Source: Trichoderma breve
Taxonomy: Eukaryota; Ascomycota; Sordariomycetes; Hypocreales; Hypocreaceae
NCBI RefSeq assembly: GCF_028502605.1
Contig: NC_079232.1
Span: forward strand, 4,960,001-5,024,000
Direction of reading: 5' to 3'
Length of the DNA: 64,000 nucleotides
The notes below the pieces were generated by a model. It worked only from the letters and a program-made list of their open reading frames with translations. It ran no database searches and was not told the DNA's origin. Both the position numbers and the translations under genes were made by a program. Positions 22,370 to 33,609 of the stretch are shown piece after piece; the stretch's first letter is position 1, and each line of letters opens with the position of its first letter.

Positions 22370-25335
22370 ATGTCGAACAACAGCATCAAGGTCGTCGCCC
22401 GATTCCGGCCTCAGAACCGGATTGAAATCGAATCGGGCGGCAAGCCTATCGTCAGCTTCACTTCGGACGATACTTGTACTCTTGATGTATATTACACCTC
22501 TACCCCTATGCTCACTACAGTGTTCATGATGTGGAGAGTTTGTCGCTGACCGTTGCCATGATTTATACAGTCCAAAGAGGCACAGGGCTCCTTCACCTTT
22601 GACCGAATCTTTGACATGTCATGTAAACAACAAGACATCTTCGACTACTCCATTCGCCCTACCGTCGACGACATTCTCAATGGCTACAACGGTACTGTCT
22701 TCGCCTATGGCCAGACTGGTGCTGGTAAATCATACACCATGATGGGAAGCAACATTGATGATCCCGAGCAGAGGGGTGTTATTCCGCGCATTGTCGAGCA
22801 AATCTTTGCCAGCATCATGTCCAGCCCCAGCACCATCGAATACACCGTGCGGGTCAGCTACATGGAGATTTACATGGAGAAGATTCGTGATCTGCTGGCT
22901 CCGCAAAATGACAACCTCCCTATTCACGAGGAGAAGAACCGTGGTATCTACGTCAAAGGTCTCTTGGAAATCTACGTCTCCAGCGTCCAAGAGGTGTATG
23001 AGGTGATGAGGAGAGGAGGAAACGCTCGAATGGTCTCTGCCACCAACATGAACGCAGAGTCTTCACGATCCCATTCCATCTTCGTCATCACCATCACCCA
23101 GAAGAACGTCGAGTCTGGTTCAGCGAAGAGCGGCCAGCTGTTCTTGGTCGATTTGGCCGGTAGTGAAAAGGTTGGCAAGACTGGCGCCAGCGGTCAGACG
23201 CTTGAGGAAGCCAAAAAGATCAACAAAAGTTTGAGTGCCTTGGGCATGGTCATCAACGCCCTGACCGATGGCAAATCCCACTACGTGCCCTACCGAGACT
23301 CCAAATTGACCCGTATCCTGCAAGAATCTCTGGGTGGTAACAGTCGAACCACTCTCATCATCAACTGCTCACCCAGTAGTTATAACGATGCTGAAACTTT
23401 GGGAACGCTAAGATTCGGTACCAGAGCGAAATCCATCAAAAACAAGGCCAAGGTCAACGCCGAGCTCAGTCCTGCCGAGCTCAAAGCCCTCCTCAAGAAA
23501 GCTCAGGGCCAAGTTACCAACTTCGAGTCCTATATTTCCAACCTCGAGGGCGAAGTTCAGCTGTGGCGAGCTGGAGAGGCTGTGCCCAAAGACAAGTGGG
23601 TTCAGCCGATTGCCGATGGAGTTTCCGCAGCCAAGGCTGAGGCAAGAGCACCGCGGCCCTCGACTCCCTCACGGCTTACAGAGAGTCGCTCCGAGACTCC
23701 TATTGCCTCTGATCGTGCTGGTACTCCTAGCATAACATTGGAAAAGGACGAACGGGAAGAGTTCCTACGCCGTGAAAATGAGCTTCAAGATCAAATTTCT
23801 GAGAAAGAATCGCAGGCTGCGGCTGCCGAGAAGCTGCTTCGCGAGACCAAGGAGGAGCTCTCCTACTTGAAGGAGCACGACAGCAAAATGGGCAAGGAGA
23901 ATGAGAAGCTTACAACAGAAGTTAATGAATTCAAGATGCAACTCGAGAGACTAAATTTTGAGGGCAAAGAGGCCCTCATCACCATGGACGCTCTCAAGGA
24001 GGCCAACTCAGAGCTCACTACTGAATTGGACGACATAAAGCAGCAGCTGCTTGACGCCAAAATGAGCGCCAAGGAGACGGGTGCAGCTCTTGATGAAAAG
24101 GAAAAGAAGAAGGCAGAGAAGATGGCCAAGATGATGGCCGGCTTCGAACTCGGGACTGACGTATTCAGCGACAACGAGAAATCCATCGCGGAGACTATCA
24201 AGCACATTGATGCTCTGCTTGAACAGAGCACAATTGGCGACCACATCGCGCCAGACGAGTTTAAGCTGCTCCGAGCAAAGATGGTCGAAACCCAAGGCAT
24301 CGTGAGGCAAGCAGAGCTGTCCATGTACAGCGGGTCGTCCAACGACTTGGATGCCCGACGGAGACAGGAGCTCGAAGCCAGATTAGAGGCTTTGCAGCAA
24401 GAATACGAGGATGTGTTGGCTCGCGGCCTTAGCGAAGCCGACGTCGAGGAGGTCAAGGCGCGACTGGAGGCCACCTACGCTAAGCGCGAGAAGTCTCAGG
24501 AGCAGCTCGTCGAGGAGCTCAAGGCCGACCTCAACCAGAAAGCGTCAGAGAACGCAAGAATGAAGACCCTCATCGAGGAGCTACAGCAGCGCGTCAAGTC
24601 TGGTGGCACCGCTTCCATGGCAAACGGCAAGACTGTCCAACAGCAGATTGCAGAGTTTGATGTCATGAAGAAGAGTCTCATGCGAGACTTGCAAAACCGC
24701 TGCGAGCGCGTTGTCGAGTTGGAGATTTCTCTCGATGAGACTCGCGAGCAGTACAACAACGTGCTGCGATCTTCCAACAACCGGGCCCAGCAGAAGAAAA
24801 TGGCCTTTTTGGAGCGGAACTTGGAGCAACTCACCCAAGTTCAGCGCCAGCTTGTTGAGCAGAATTCTTCTTTGAAGAAGGAGGTTGCTATTGCAGAGCG
24901 CAAGCTGATTGCGAGAAATGAGCGCATCCAGAGCCTGGAGAGTCTGCTGCAAGATAGTCAGGAGAAGATGGCAACGGCCAATCACAAGTATGTATCCCCG
25001 AGCTCCCCCCTTTTTTCATTGCCCACGACAGTACATCAACATAGTGCTACGAGTGAAACATGCTTGAAAAAGCTTGATGCTGACCTAGACTCCTTTAAAC
25101 TAGGTTCGAGGTCCAGCTTGCCTCCGTCAAGGAGCGCCTCGAGGCTGCCAAAGCTGGCAGCACCCGTGGGCTCGGTGGTGCCGGCGGCGGCTTCAGCTTC
25201 TCTAATGCTGGCAGCCGCATTGCCAAGCCTCTCCGTGGCGGCGGCGGCGATGCCCCTGCGACTCCCACGATCCAAGGTGGTGACGGGACTCCCACCAGCA
25301 GCAAGCGCGGTAGTTGGTTCTTCAATAAGTCGTAG
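22370..25335 (+). CDS. Conventional kinesin (kinesin-1) heavy chain
   Basis: Plus-end-directed microtubule motor that carries vesicles and helps position dynein and nuclei in hyphae (known). Exons 22370-22486, 22571-24987 and 25104-25335, introns of 84 and 116 bp; 921 aa, close to Neurospora kinesin. The motor domain starts SIKVVARFRPQN. Visible motifs: P-loop GQTGAGKS (about 86-93), switch I NAESSRSHS, switch II DLAGSEK, and the YRDSKLTR segment. The neck follows, then a long coiled coil broken by Pro/Ser-rich hinges near residue 400, with the fungal tail coil after it. Exon 3 encodes the regulatory tail with SRIAKPLRGG, the IAK autoinhibition motif at about 884-886, then a Gly/Thr-rich end (GSWFFNKS). 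The start is the first in-frame ATG, directly before the motor. Confidence 0.97.
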
Positions 25336-26530
25336 ATTTCCTGCGCGCTTTTGCTTTCTCCGGGCGGCGTTTTGAGTACACTAGAGGCGGTTTTACACAC
25401 TTGGAACCTTCCATACCCACCCCCTCACTCTCTCCCTCGCTTTCACCCTCCTTCTTCACCTTTTCTCACTCTTCCTTCCCACGCATATGCCGTGCTGACT
25501 TTGCTGGTTAAGGCTTTTTCCGCTTTTGATTTCCTCCTTTGCTTTGTATCTTTTGATATGTATTGCTGTTTCTTCAACCCCCTCACCCTTGTCTGCATTT
25601 TAAAACAAAGAGAAAAAAAGAACAAAAGAACAAAAAAAGGTGAAGCGAGGATGATGAAGAGGGGGAGGGCGTGTGTCCGCGCTATATACATTGTGGCGAG
25701 ATCAAGAGCAACGAATGACGATTGTTGGATTCTGGGTTTTTATGACTTTTGACGGTTGTGTATTTGACTGAGAGAGCGAGACACAAATGCAATGAATGAG
25801 CAAACAAAAGACAGAGACGGAAATAAATCAAGAGCAAAGAGAGAAAACGGGCCGTAGGGCAAGGTAGAGAGTTATCTATAGTTGGAGTTACGCGGTTGGG
25901 GAGGGTTATATATGATAAAGATGTCACGCATGAAAGAGTAAAGAGTTAAATTACATGAGATACAAATCAGAATCTTACTTATGACGAGTAACTATGTACA
26001 TACTTGTGAGTGCATCTGCTCTTTGCTCCATGCACACTCCGTGTAATTCCTTGTAATTTTTTGTATGTATGTTCACTATAATGATAGCGACCGAAAGGGG
26101 CTCCCCATCTGGAAACTCGCAGCATGAACATTACGAGAGTGGCTATTCGGCATACTCAAATTGTTATTCGGTATCTCATGTCTTAAATTGAAAGCTAGTG
26201 ATGATATCAAGTATTGGAGGAATATAGCTATGATATCAGAGAAATTTAGTCATAATATCAAGTATTTTATAGCTACAGTAGCAGATCCTAAAAAAAAAAA
26301 AAAAGCAATGGTTGCAGAAAATAGTGACAGTAGCAGATATTTGAGGAACCTGGTATCTACTACCTAAGTAAGTACCGCGCAGTGCCTATCAACAAAAGAC
26401 TTTCCTCCGCATTCTATTTCAGCACTTGAAATCCATGCAGTTGCTTGTAGATAGCCAACTTTGGGTGATAAATAGCTAGTCCCATTTAATAGGCATTATC
26501 ATGGGAGCCATTGTGTTGTAGAGCGAACAA
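25336..26530. other. Convergent intergenic region, kinesin / membrane protein
   Basis: 1,195 bp. It includes an AT-rich patch at about 26150-26370 with short repeats and 15 consecutive A at 26290-26304. No gene seen. Confidence 0.5.
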
Positions 26531-27659
26531 TCAGGTGCTCTTTGTGCCAGCCTTGATAATGGCAAGGGCGGTAGGGATAATAAAGACCCACGACAAAAGA
26601 GAAACGAAAGCAAAGATGCCCACAATCTTGGCGTAGAGGATAACCACTCGTCGCCAGGCGGCCTTGGAAAAGGTAGACCAAGCGTCGCTAATGGTGGCAT
26701 AGCCAAGTCCACCAACAACCGCGGGCTCAACCTTACCCTCAAAGGATCGGTCGAAGGGGATGATGGGGTCTTCGTCCTCGGGCAGGAGCGAAGCCTGGAT
26801 GCGGACGACAACAACCCGGGCGGGGATGATTACGACGACGTACAGCATTGTGCTGAGGAGGGTGTATACCGTAGCCTTGATCAGATAAGCAATGTTGCCG
26901 TCGCGAAGAGCGTCGGAGGCACCGCTGGACTTCTTCAAGTTGTCGAGAGTCGGGGCATCGAAGCCAATGAGGACAGCAAGCAGGTAGGGAACCCACTTGT
27001 GTACCTGAGTTGCGGCCCAGTAAATCACGATAGCCTTCCAGGTGGCATCAAAGGCGCGCTTGAAAGGAGGCAGGCGGCGCCAGAACCTCCGAGGAGAGGG
27101 ATGTGAGATGACAATGTGAACCCAGGCAGTTGCAAACTGAACCAGGACCAAGGAGGCCAGAAGTTCGGCAAAGGGCTTAACAGGACCCCAGGAGAAGATG
27201 GAGGCGACGATGCCTGTGAGGACGCTCTGGGTAAAAGCACACATGAATCCACGCGTGTTGGCCCTCCACCCGCCATGCGAAGTCAAGAGACGGTTGATGG
27301 ATCGAAGAGAAGAAGTCACTGTTCGGGCGGCGCCATCAGTAGGCTTGGCCGTAGAGCCAACAGTGGCCTCCTCATCGTTGCCTCCGTTGATAGGAAGGGG
27401 TTCGTAGGCAGGAGGGTTCTCATCTTCAATAATGGTGAAGACAGGGTAAATGTGGAACAGGGTGTAGTTGACCTAGAGGTACATCAAGGTTAGTGGACAT
27501 GATATCGATTTCACTGATATCGATCTCAACAGCGGAGGGGAAACCTACCAGGAACGAGATAGGTAGCAGAATCAGGAAGTTGACAAGAATCAGAGGCCAG
27601 CCCCATGCAGGCATGCTGAAGTCCACCTGTTCGCCTCCTTCATAGACTGTCCAAGCCAT
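26531..27659 (-). CDS. Multipass membrane protein of unknown function, fungal family
   Basis: Two exons, 27659-27549 and 27472-26531, intron of 76 bp, 350 aa. ATG 27659 (MAWTVYEGG) is chosen because the open frame further upstream has no ATG. Hydrophobic segments, by eye: WPLILVNFLILLPISFLV (split by the intron), one near CAFTQSVLTGIVASIF, ELLASLVLVQFATAWVHIVI, KWVPYLLAVLIGF, LLSTMLYVVVIIPARVVVV, and IVGIFAFVSLLSWVFIIP; about six helices. A hydrophilic loop with many Asp/Glu/Pro lies between helices 1 and 2. I see no catalytic motif and assign no function. I vaguely recall similar fungal proteins being labelled ubiquitin carrier protein; nothing in this sequence supports that name. Confidence 0.85.
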
Positions 27660-28591
27660 TGTGATGGATGGCAAAACGGAATCTCCGGGCTTTCAAACGA
27701 GAGACAGATGCACTAATAAGAAAAGCGTCACGACAGCCACACGCGATGGACTTTCGCTTTGTTTGGCAAGTTCCAAAGACAAAGAGTACAAAAGAACGAG
27801 ACTAAAGAAAGTTCAATTCGCGCTGATGGTTGGGGGAAAACAAGACGCTTTATAATGGAGGCAAACCAGATTCTCGGTGGGCTGTCAGGAAGGGGTCACC
27901 CCAGTCCAAACGGCTCCAAACGGCGTCAACTAGGCAGCACTGCCCTCCACCCACGGGAAGCCCATCCTGTTTCGACAAGCTCGTGTACACCCATTAGCTG
28001 GTAAGCCCGGACTATTGGGAGACGCGGCAAAAGCTTTTCGCTTGCTCGTGCCTTTCGGCCATTTCTGCTTCGGGACAAATAAGCTACTGTAGTATCGAGG
28101 GGCGCCAAACAACGGCCTTTGCCCGAAGCAGCGCTGTTGAATTATTTCTTACCGGCGCGCGCGAATCACATCACTTGCAGCGCCCAATGCTGGCGTGGAA
28201 CGTGCATGAGATTGCGTCTCAACTACGATGGTGTGGATGAGGTACATTGTATCATGCTGTCTCGTGAACAATTTATGAACAATCCTTTGTTCAACGGCTG
28301 CTTGCATCGAGGTTGGAATGAGTTGACCCGTGCATCCGCCGAATTTTGTCTCGTGAAATTGAGCGTTGGCGAGTCAGCATCTCTCGGTGTCCGGCAAGCG
28401 CTGCCTATGTAAGTGGGTATGCTCTGATACTGCAGTAAAGCGATTGAGAGAAAGAGAACCTAAAATAAGAAAAAGAAGTCCCAGCGACAGTTTCAGGCGC
28501 CATGTTGCCAACTGGAGTCAATATTGGCGAGCTGTTGGAATTTCTCAAAGCACCGGAAATGTGGAAGAGGATGGAAATGAAGAAGAGCACG

Positions 28592-28623
<32 letters not shown>

Positions 28624-28963
28624 CAAAGAACGTCAAGTCTTGCTCGTACCTGGGCAGACAATGTCGTGCGTGATTCTGATTTGATTCTTTTCTTTGTTAG
28701 CGCTGGCGGGCGATTCACGCGGCAGGCGCTGACGACGAGATGCCCCGCCAATTCCCTCGCAAAAGAGCTGAAGTGGGGCGGCAGCTTCACCTGTCACTCG
28801 GTATTTCGAATTGATGTACTTTTCCACGAAACTCAGAGTGGGCAGTTACATATGCTTTTACATACCTACCTACCTAGTAACACTTATCTCTCTTTATTCA
28901 TCACCTTTATATCCAATCCCTTGAGACCTCAAATCTTCCGACATGCCCTGAGACCGTGATTCA
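27660..28963. promoter_or_regulatory. Divergent intergenic region, membrane protein / PPM1
   Basis: 1,304 bp between diverging starts. A 30-A tract sits at 28592-28621. TACCTACCTACCTAG lies at 28862-28876, about 90 bp before the PPM1 ATG. No gene seen. Confidence 0.5.
28592..28621 (+). repeat. Homopolymer A30
   Basis: Thirty uninterrupted A on the + strand. It could be a true mononucleotide microsatellite; the length may also be an assembly estimate, since such runs are hard to sequence. Confidence 0.9.
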
Positions 28964-30168
28964 ATGTCAGCGCCATCCATCCCCAATCTTCTCTCTCTCC
29001 GGGCCAGAGGCGGTCGGGGCCGAACCCGAGGCCGGGGGCAAGGACGCGGAGGTTTTGGAACCGGCGCCGAAGCTCCTGCTTCTCGCGGCCAGGCACATGA
29101 TTCAGTTATCCAGGGAACCGATACGGATGCGGCCGTGTCGAGGTTGAGTGCCGTCGATACGGGCTATCTCAGTGATCCATACGCGCGGTATTTTGTGTCT
29201 GCTTTTGATGGTCCACCGGCAAGACGATTCCCCATCATCAACAGAGGTTGGTATCCCATATGTCCAGGACCTCTTACTTGGTCGACTCCCTCTTCGCTTC
29301 ACATCTTCCCTTTTCGTCGGAATAACTTTGTGGCTCACATCCCGCTACAGGAACATACACGCGTACAACAGCTATAGATAACCTTGTTCACTCGTTCCTT
29401 GCAGGAACCGAGGGAGAAGAGCAGCAGGGACAAGTCACGAGGCAGATAGTATCTCTAGGTGCTGGCACCGATACCAGGCCTTTCCGGCTCTTTAGTCAAC
29501 AAAGCCATCCACAGCTAGTTTATCATGAGATTGACTTTTCAGTAACAAGTGCCAAGAAGCTCAAGACGGTTGAAGCAGTGCCGTCTTTGGCCAGCATCTT
29601 GACCAACCGATCAACGGGAGACACAGGCAGCTGGTCAAGCCAGCCGTTGAATGGAGAGTATTTCTGCCACGGGCTAGATATCCGTCGGCTATCACCTGCG
29701 GCTACCGACATTCTACCTGGGCTTCGCACCGACGTCCCTACTCTCATCCTCTCAGAATGCTGTCTCTGCTATCTCTCTCAGGAGGAATCAGAGGGTGTGC
29801 TCGAGTATTTCTCCTCTCGGATACCTAATATCTCCGTCGTAATCTACGAGCCGATTCACCTTGGAGATCCTTTTAGTGATACCATGGTATCAAACTTGGC
29901 AGCGAGGAATATTCACATGCCTAGCCTCGAGCGCCGCAGAGACGAAGCAGACGAAGCGGCTCGGCTTAAACGAATGGGGTTTGAGACCACCCGTCAATTG
30001 ACTATTGATCGCTTATGGAGCAAATGGGTGAATGCCGAAGAGAAGGAGAGAGTAGACAGGCTTGAAGGACTAGATGAAATCGAGGAGTGGCAACTACTTG
30101 CAGGACACTATGCCGTTGTATGGAGTTTTAGAGGAGACGGATTCGAGGGGTGGAGAGGCATTGAATAA
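28964..30168 (+). CDS. PPM1: Leucine carboxyl methyltransferase 1 (PP2A methyltransferase)
   Basis: SAM-dependent enzyme that methylates the C-terminal leucine of the PP2A catalytic subunit and so controls which B subunits bind (known). Exons 28964-29246 and 29351-30168, intron of 104 bp, 366 aa. The splice restores [16 protein letters not shown], the conserved LCMT segment. The SAM-binding motif is [24 protein letters not shown] and VVIYEPI are the later conserved blocks. The C-terminus (GHYAVVWSF) matches the family. Unusual is an Arg/Gly-rich stretch at residues 13-30 ([18 protein letters not shown]), before the enzyme core; see findings. Confidence 0.95.
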
Positions 30169-31346
30169 GAGCAATTGCCGTGCAATGACACACTACATCG
30201 GTAGTTCCTGAGCCTGATCCTCATTGCATCGCCATGGAACCTTTGTTAGTTGCAGAGCGAAACGGATATCAAGTGTTGAAGGCTAGCCTGCATATTAGCC
30301 TTGCCTGATTGTTTGCTATGCGCCATTTCTCGCTTATCGGAGCCTTGCAGGCTGCATACATATCGTTGAAGATTAATGCCCTGCTGTAGGGATGGCTTGT
30401 ATATCCATAATGGGACTCGGTAGATTGAATCTCAGCCAGAATACGACTTCTATCTTAGGAATTATCTTGAACTAGCCCAGGAGCTGACTACTATATGTTT
30501 GGCCCTCGCAGCTCGTACTGATTCTTCATACTGTATGAAGGATTGTCTTCATACATCGCTAGTGTGATACAACTGGGTTATCACTTGGTAGACAGTTGGC
30601 AGCCTGTTTTATACCACAACACCCTGCAGCAAGCATCTGCACCATAAAAGAGCATGATATTTGCCCATAGCACACAGAAATACCATCGGACAAAACATTC
30701 CGCCATTTTACCAGCAGTGAGACACTGTAATTTCTCCAAGTCCAGATGCTGGTATTACTCACGTGATCATATGAGATAAGCCGGAGTGTGTCTAGCAACT
30801 CAACAGCGCCGCTTCAGGGGGTGCAGTTAGCATACTTTACTGCTAACGACACTTGGGCTCTGACTCTGTGTCGCGTTTAAGCGTCTCATTTCTAAACCTC
30901 ATTATTTTGCTCCAACGTTGCTTCATCCGTTCATTTTCTTGGAATCCGTTTGCTCGAAGTCGCTCTGCAGTGATTATATTCAATCGCTTGCCCTTGCTTC
31001 TCCTCCTTATATCTTTCTTTGACGCCTTGGAATGAAGAATCCTTTATAGCCGACGACCCATCAATTTCGGTGCGATTTTGCGGCCAGAGGTGCCATATCA
31101 ATTCTTTGCGAGGCCGCGCATATTTTGCGAGTTGGCGGCTCAAAAGATTCGGATTTCTCTGCTTATATACCCGGCTTTGATATAAGACGAAATTCTACGA
31201 CGCTCAAAGGGGTTGCAAGGGCGCAAGGCTGGGCGTCGCATTCAAGGGAGAGAGGCTGGTGCCTTGGGACGCGCGCCGGCTTACAGGTTGCGAACTGATA
31301 CTCACAGAAAGAGAAGGAAACTGTTTGATTGGGAATCACCGCAAAG
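30169..31346. other. Intergenic PPM1 to SPT3
   Basis: 1,178 bp with the PPM1 3' end and SPT3 promoter. ORFs are short and without coding character. No RNA gene seen. Confidence 0.45.
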
Positions 31347-33066
31347 ATGGCTGATTCAAGTATTGCAAAGGCGTATAAATATCGCCAGGAGATTAGTCAG
31401 GTAAGAATCCGCTTTCATTCATACTTCACCGGGCTGTTTCGCGGAGGGATGAGCCCTCAGAAGTCTGAGATGAGCTCACTATCAAGCACTTTATGATGAG
31501 GATTTACACTTCATTATCGCCTCGTCTATCATTACTACTGGACAATATCACTTCAACATGAGATTTATCATTTCTTTTCATGCCTATATACCCTTGATTG
31601 TGTATATGCGCTTGGTTATCGCAGTTACTGGCCACGGGCAACCAGGAAAGGGGGCCACTGGAAGTGTGCATCTCATTACTACTCCCTTCATAGGAAGCAA
31701 CTCAGCTTTACTTTCAGCACTCATAACGATTAGGTGCCATTAGAGTCTCATGACAAACGCCTTATGCAAACCACGTTGCCCAACACCTGGCAATGCTGGC
31801 CTTGCGGCTTCATCGCACCGCTGCCAAGTGGCAAGCTCAGCCGACATGATTGAACACATATTGAACTCCAGCGGAAATTTTGCTTTCTGAACCATCTCAC
31901 ATCTCTCTTCACATATCCCTCACCCACTCTTTACTCCCCTCATTCTCCCCGAGGCATCTAGCCTCGCCGCTCCCTCATCATGGGTTTCAGTGAATACATA
32001 TACTTGAACGGGCACAGATATCGATTGAGATCCGGATTTCTGTCTCGCCTTTCTAGACGCGCGATAAGGATTGACACTTTCCAACAGATGATGTACGTCT
32101 CTGGCGAAACTGCAGAGCCCTCCGTCGAAACCACTGGTATCATTGAAGATATCGTCCGGCAGCAGGTCATTGAACTGGTATACTTCTCCTTCTCTTTTCA
32201 CTTCACTAGTTCATTCAACTCACTATCTCTCCCAGCTACGAAATTGCACTGAGCTCGCCGCCCGGCGTGGCTCAAAGTCCATCAGCACAAACGACCTCAT
32301 CTTCCAAATCCGCCATGACCACGCCAAAGTATCCCGCCTCCGCACATTTCTCTCCTGGAAGGACGTTCGCAAAAACGTCAAGGACTCTGATGACAAGGGC
32401 GCCGACGCAGACATTGCCGCCGGTGACGATGCAGTCGGCGGCGTAGTCCCTGGAGGCCCCGTGGACGAGGCGGCCAAGAAGAACAAGAAAGCCAAGGTCG
32501 GCCTCCCCTGGGATCCGTCATCCTTCTACTCAGTCGAGGTCCCCGAGCGCGACGACGAGGAGGACGAAGAAGAGGAGGAGATGAACTACATCACGCTTCA
32601 GCGGCTGCGCAAGGCCGACGAGCGCACAAAGGCCATGACCCGCGAGGAATACGTGACGTGGTCGGAATACCGTCAGGCATCCTTCACCTGGCGCAAGGGC
32701 AAGCGTTTCCGTGAGTGGGCCGGCTTCGGCGTTGTTACGGACAGCAAGCCGTCAGACGACATCGTTGATATCCTCGGCTTCCTCACCTTTGAAATGGTCC
32801 AGACCCTGACCGAAGTCGCGCTCAAGGTCAAGGAGCAGGAGGACATCTCGCGCGCCCAGACCGGCGCCTCCACGGGCGATTCCGGCCCGAACAAGAAGCG
32901 CAAGCACCAGCAGGGCCTTTTCGACCCCCCCAGCGAAGGCCGTTCGCCAATCGAGCCCAGACACGTCCAGGAGGCCTTTCGGCGGTTTCAGCAGAGACCC
33001 AAGAAGACTCGGGCTATGCTCAACGGCACGAGGTTGGCACAACATACGACGCTTAACATTATTTAA
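31347..33066 (+). CDS. SPT3: SAGA complex subunit SPT3
   Basis: Histone-fold subunit of the SAGA coactivator that helps deliver TBP (known). Exon 1 31347-31400 (18 codons, ending YKYRQEISQ), intron 1 31401-32087 (687 bp), exon 2 32088-32177, intron 2 32178-32235 (58 bp), exon 3 32236-33066; 324 aa. Joining exons 1 and 2 gives [14 protein letters not shown], which matches yeast YRVEIQQMMFVSGE, so the long intron is well supported. The first histone fold continues through [17 protein letters not shown] and [11 protein letters not shown]. An acidic low-complexity linker ([12 protein letters not shown]) follows, then the second fold with [21 protein letters not shown] competing start at ATG 31980 inside the intron is in frame with exon 2; see findings. 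Confidence 0.96.
31880..31979 (+). promoter_or_regulatory. CT-rich tract inside SPT3 intron 1, possible internal promoter/leader
   Basis: About 100 bases rich in C and T (for example CACATCTCTCTTCACATATC) end directly at ATG 31980. This looks like the leaders before other start codons in the window. Inference only. Confidence 0.35.
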
Positions 33067-33609
33067 CTCGGATTTCTTTCCTTCTTCCTCTCTTCCGCCT
33101 CCTCCTTCTCTTTATTCTCATATACTTTTCTCTTGTGTTTCCTTGACGCTTCAATGTCGGTTTTTCTTTTGGTCTCTTGTTTCTGGATTTGTGTTTCTGG
33201 TTACCTGTTTCAACACGGAGTTTTGAGTTCCACAATCGGTATATATAGGTACGCATTTGCAGTAAGGGTTCAAGGTTGCCTTTACCACAGAAGGATTGGC
33301 TATTATAGAGCCGAGACTTCTGGATATCGACAATCTCGGCTTTTTTTTTGGCCTTTTGGTCTAATGATGGCACGTCTTGAGCTGTTTCATTTTCCAAGAT
33401 TTATATAGTTGGCTCGTTGCTTGTCTCGTTGCTTGTCTCGTCTTCTATTAGGGACGGCACATCTGATTAATTCATTGTATTATTACACTTGTATTCTAAA
33501 CTGCGTTTCGTGAAAAGCCTAGCGCTCAGTGACATTCAACCCAGTTGAAAAAGAAAAACGCCTTCCCTCTATCTATTCATTATTCATACCCATAACCATT
33601 AATGTACGC
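33067..33609. other. Convergent intergenic region SPT3 / FUSC-like gene
   Basis: 543 bp between facing stops; T-rich just after SPT3 (TTCTTTCCTTCTTCCTC). No gene seen. Confidence 0.45.

Noticed and set aside
23863..24474. 203-codon antisense ORF over the kinesin coiled coil
   Set aside because: Expected opposite to a Glu/Lys/Leu-rich coiled coil; no own features.
31213..31404. 63-codon ORF overlapping SPT3 exon 1
   Set aside because: Different frame from the conserved YKYRQEISQ peptide; an overlap by chance.
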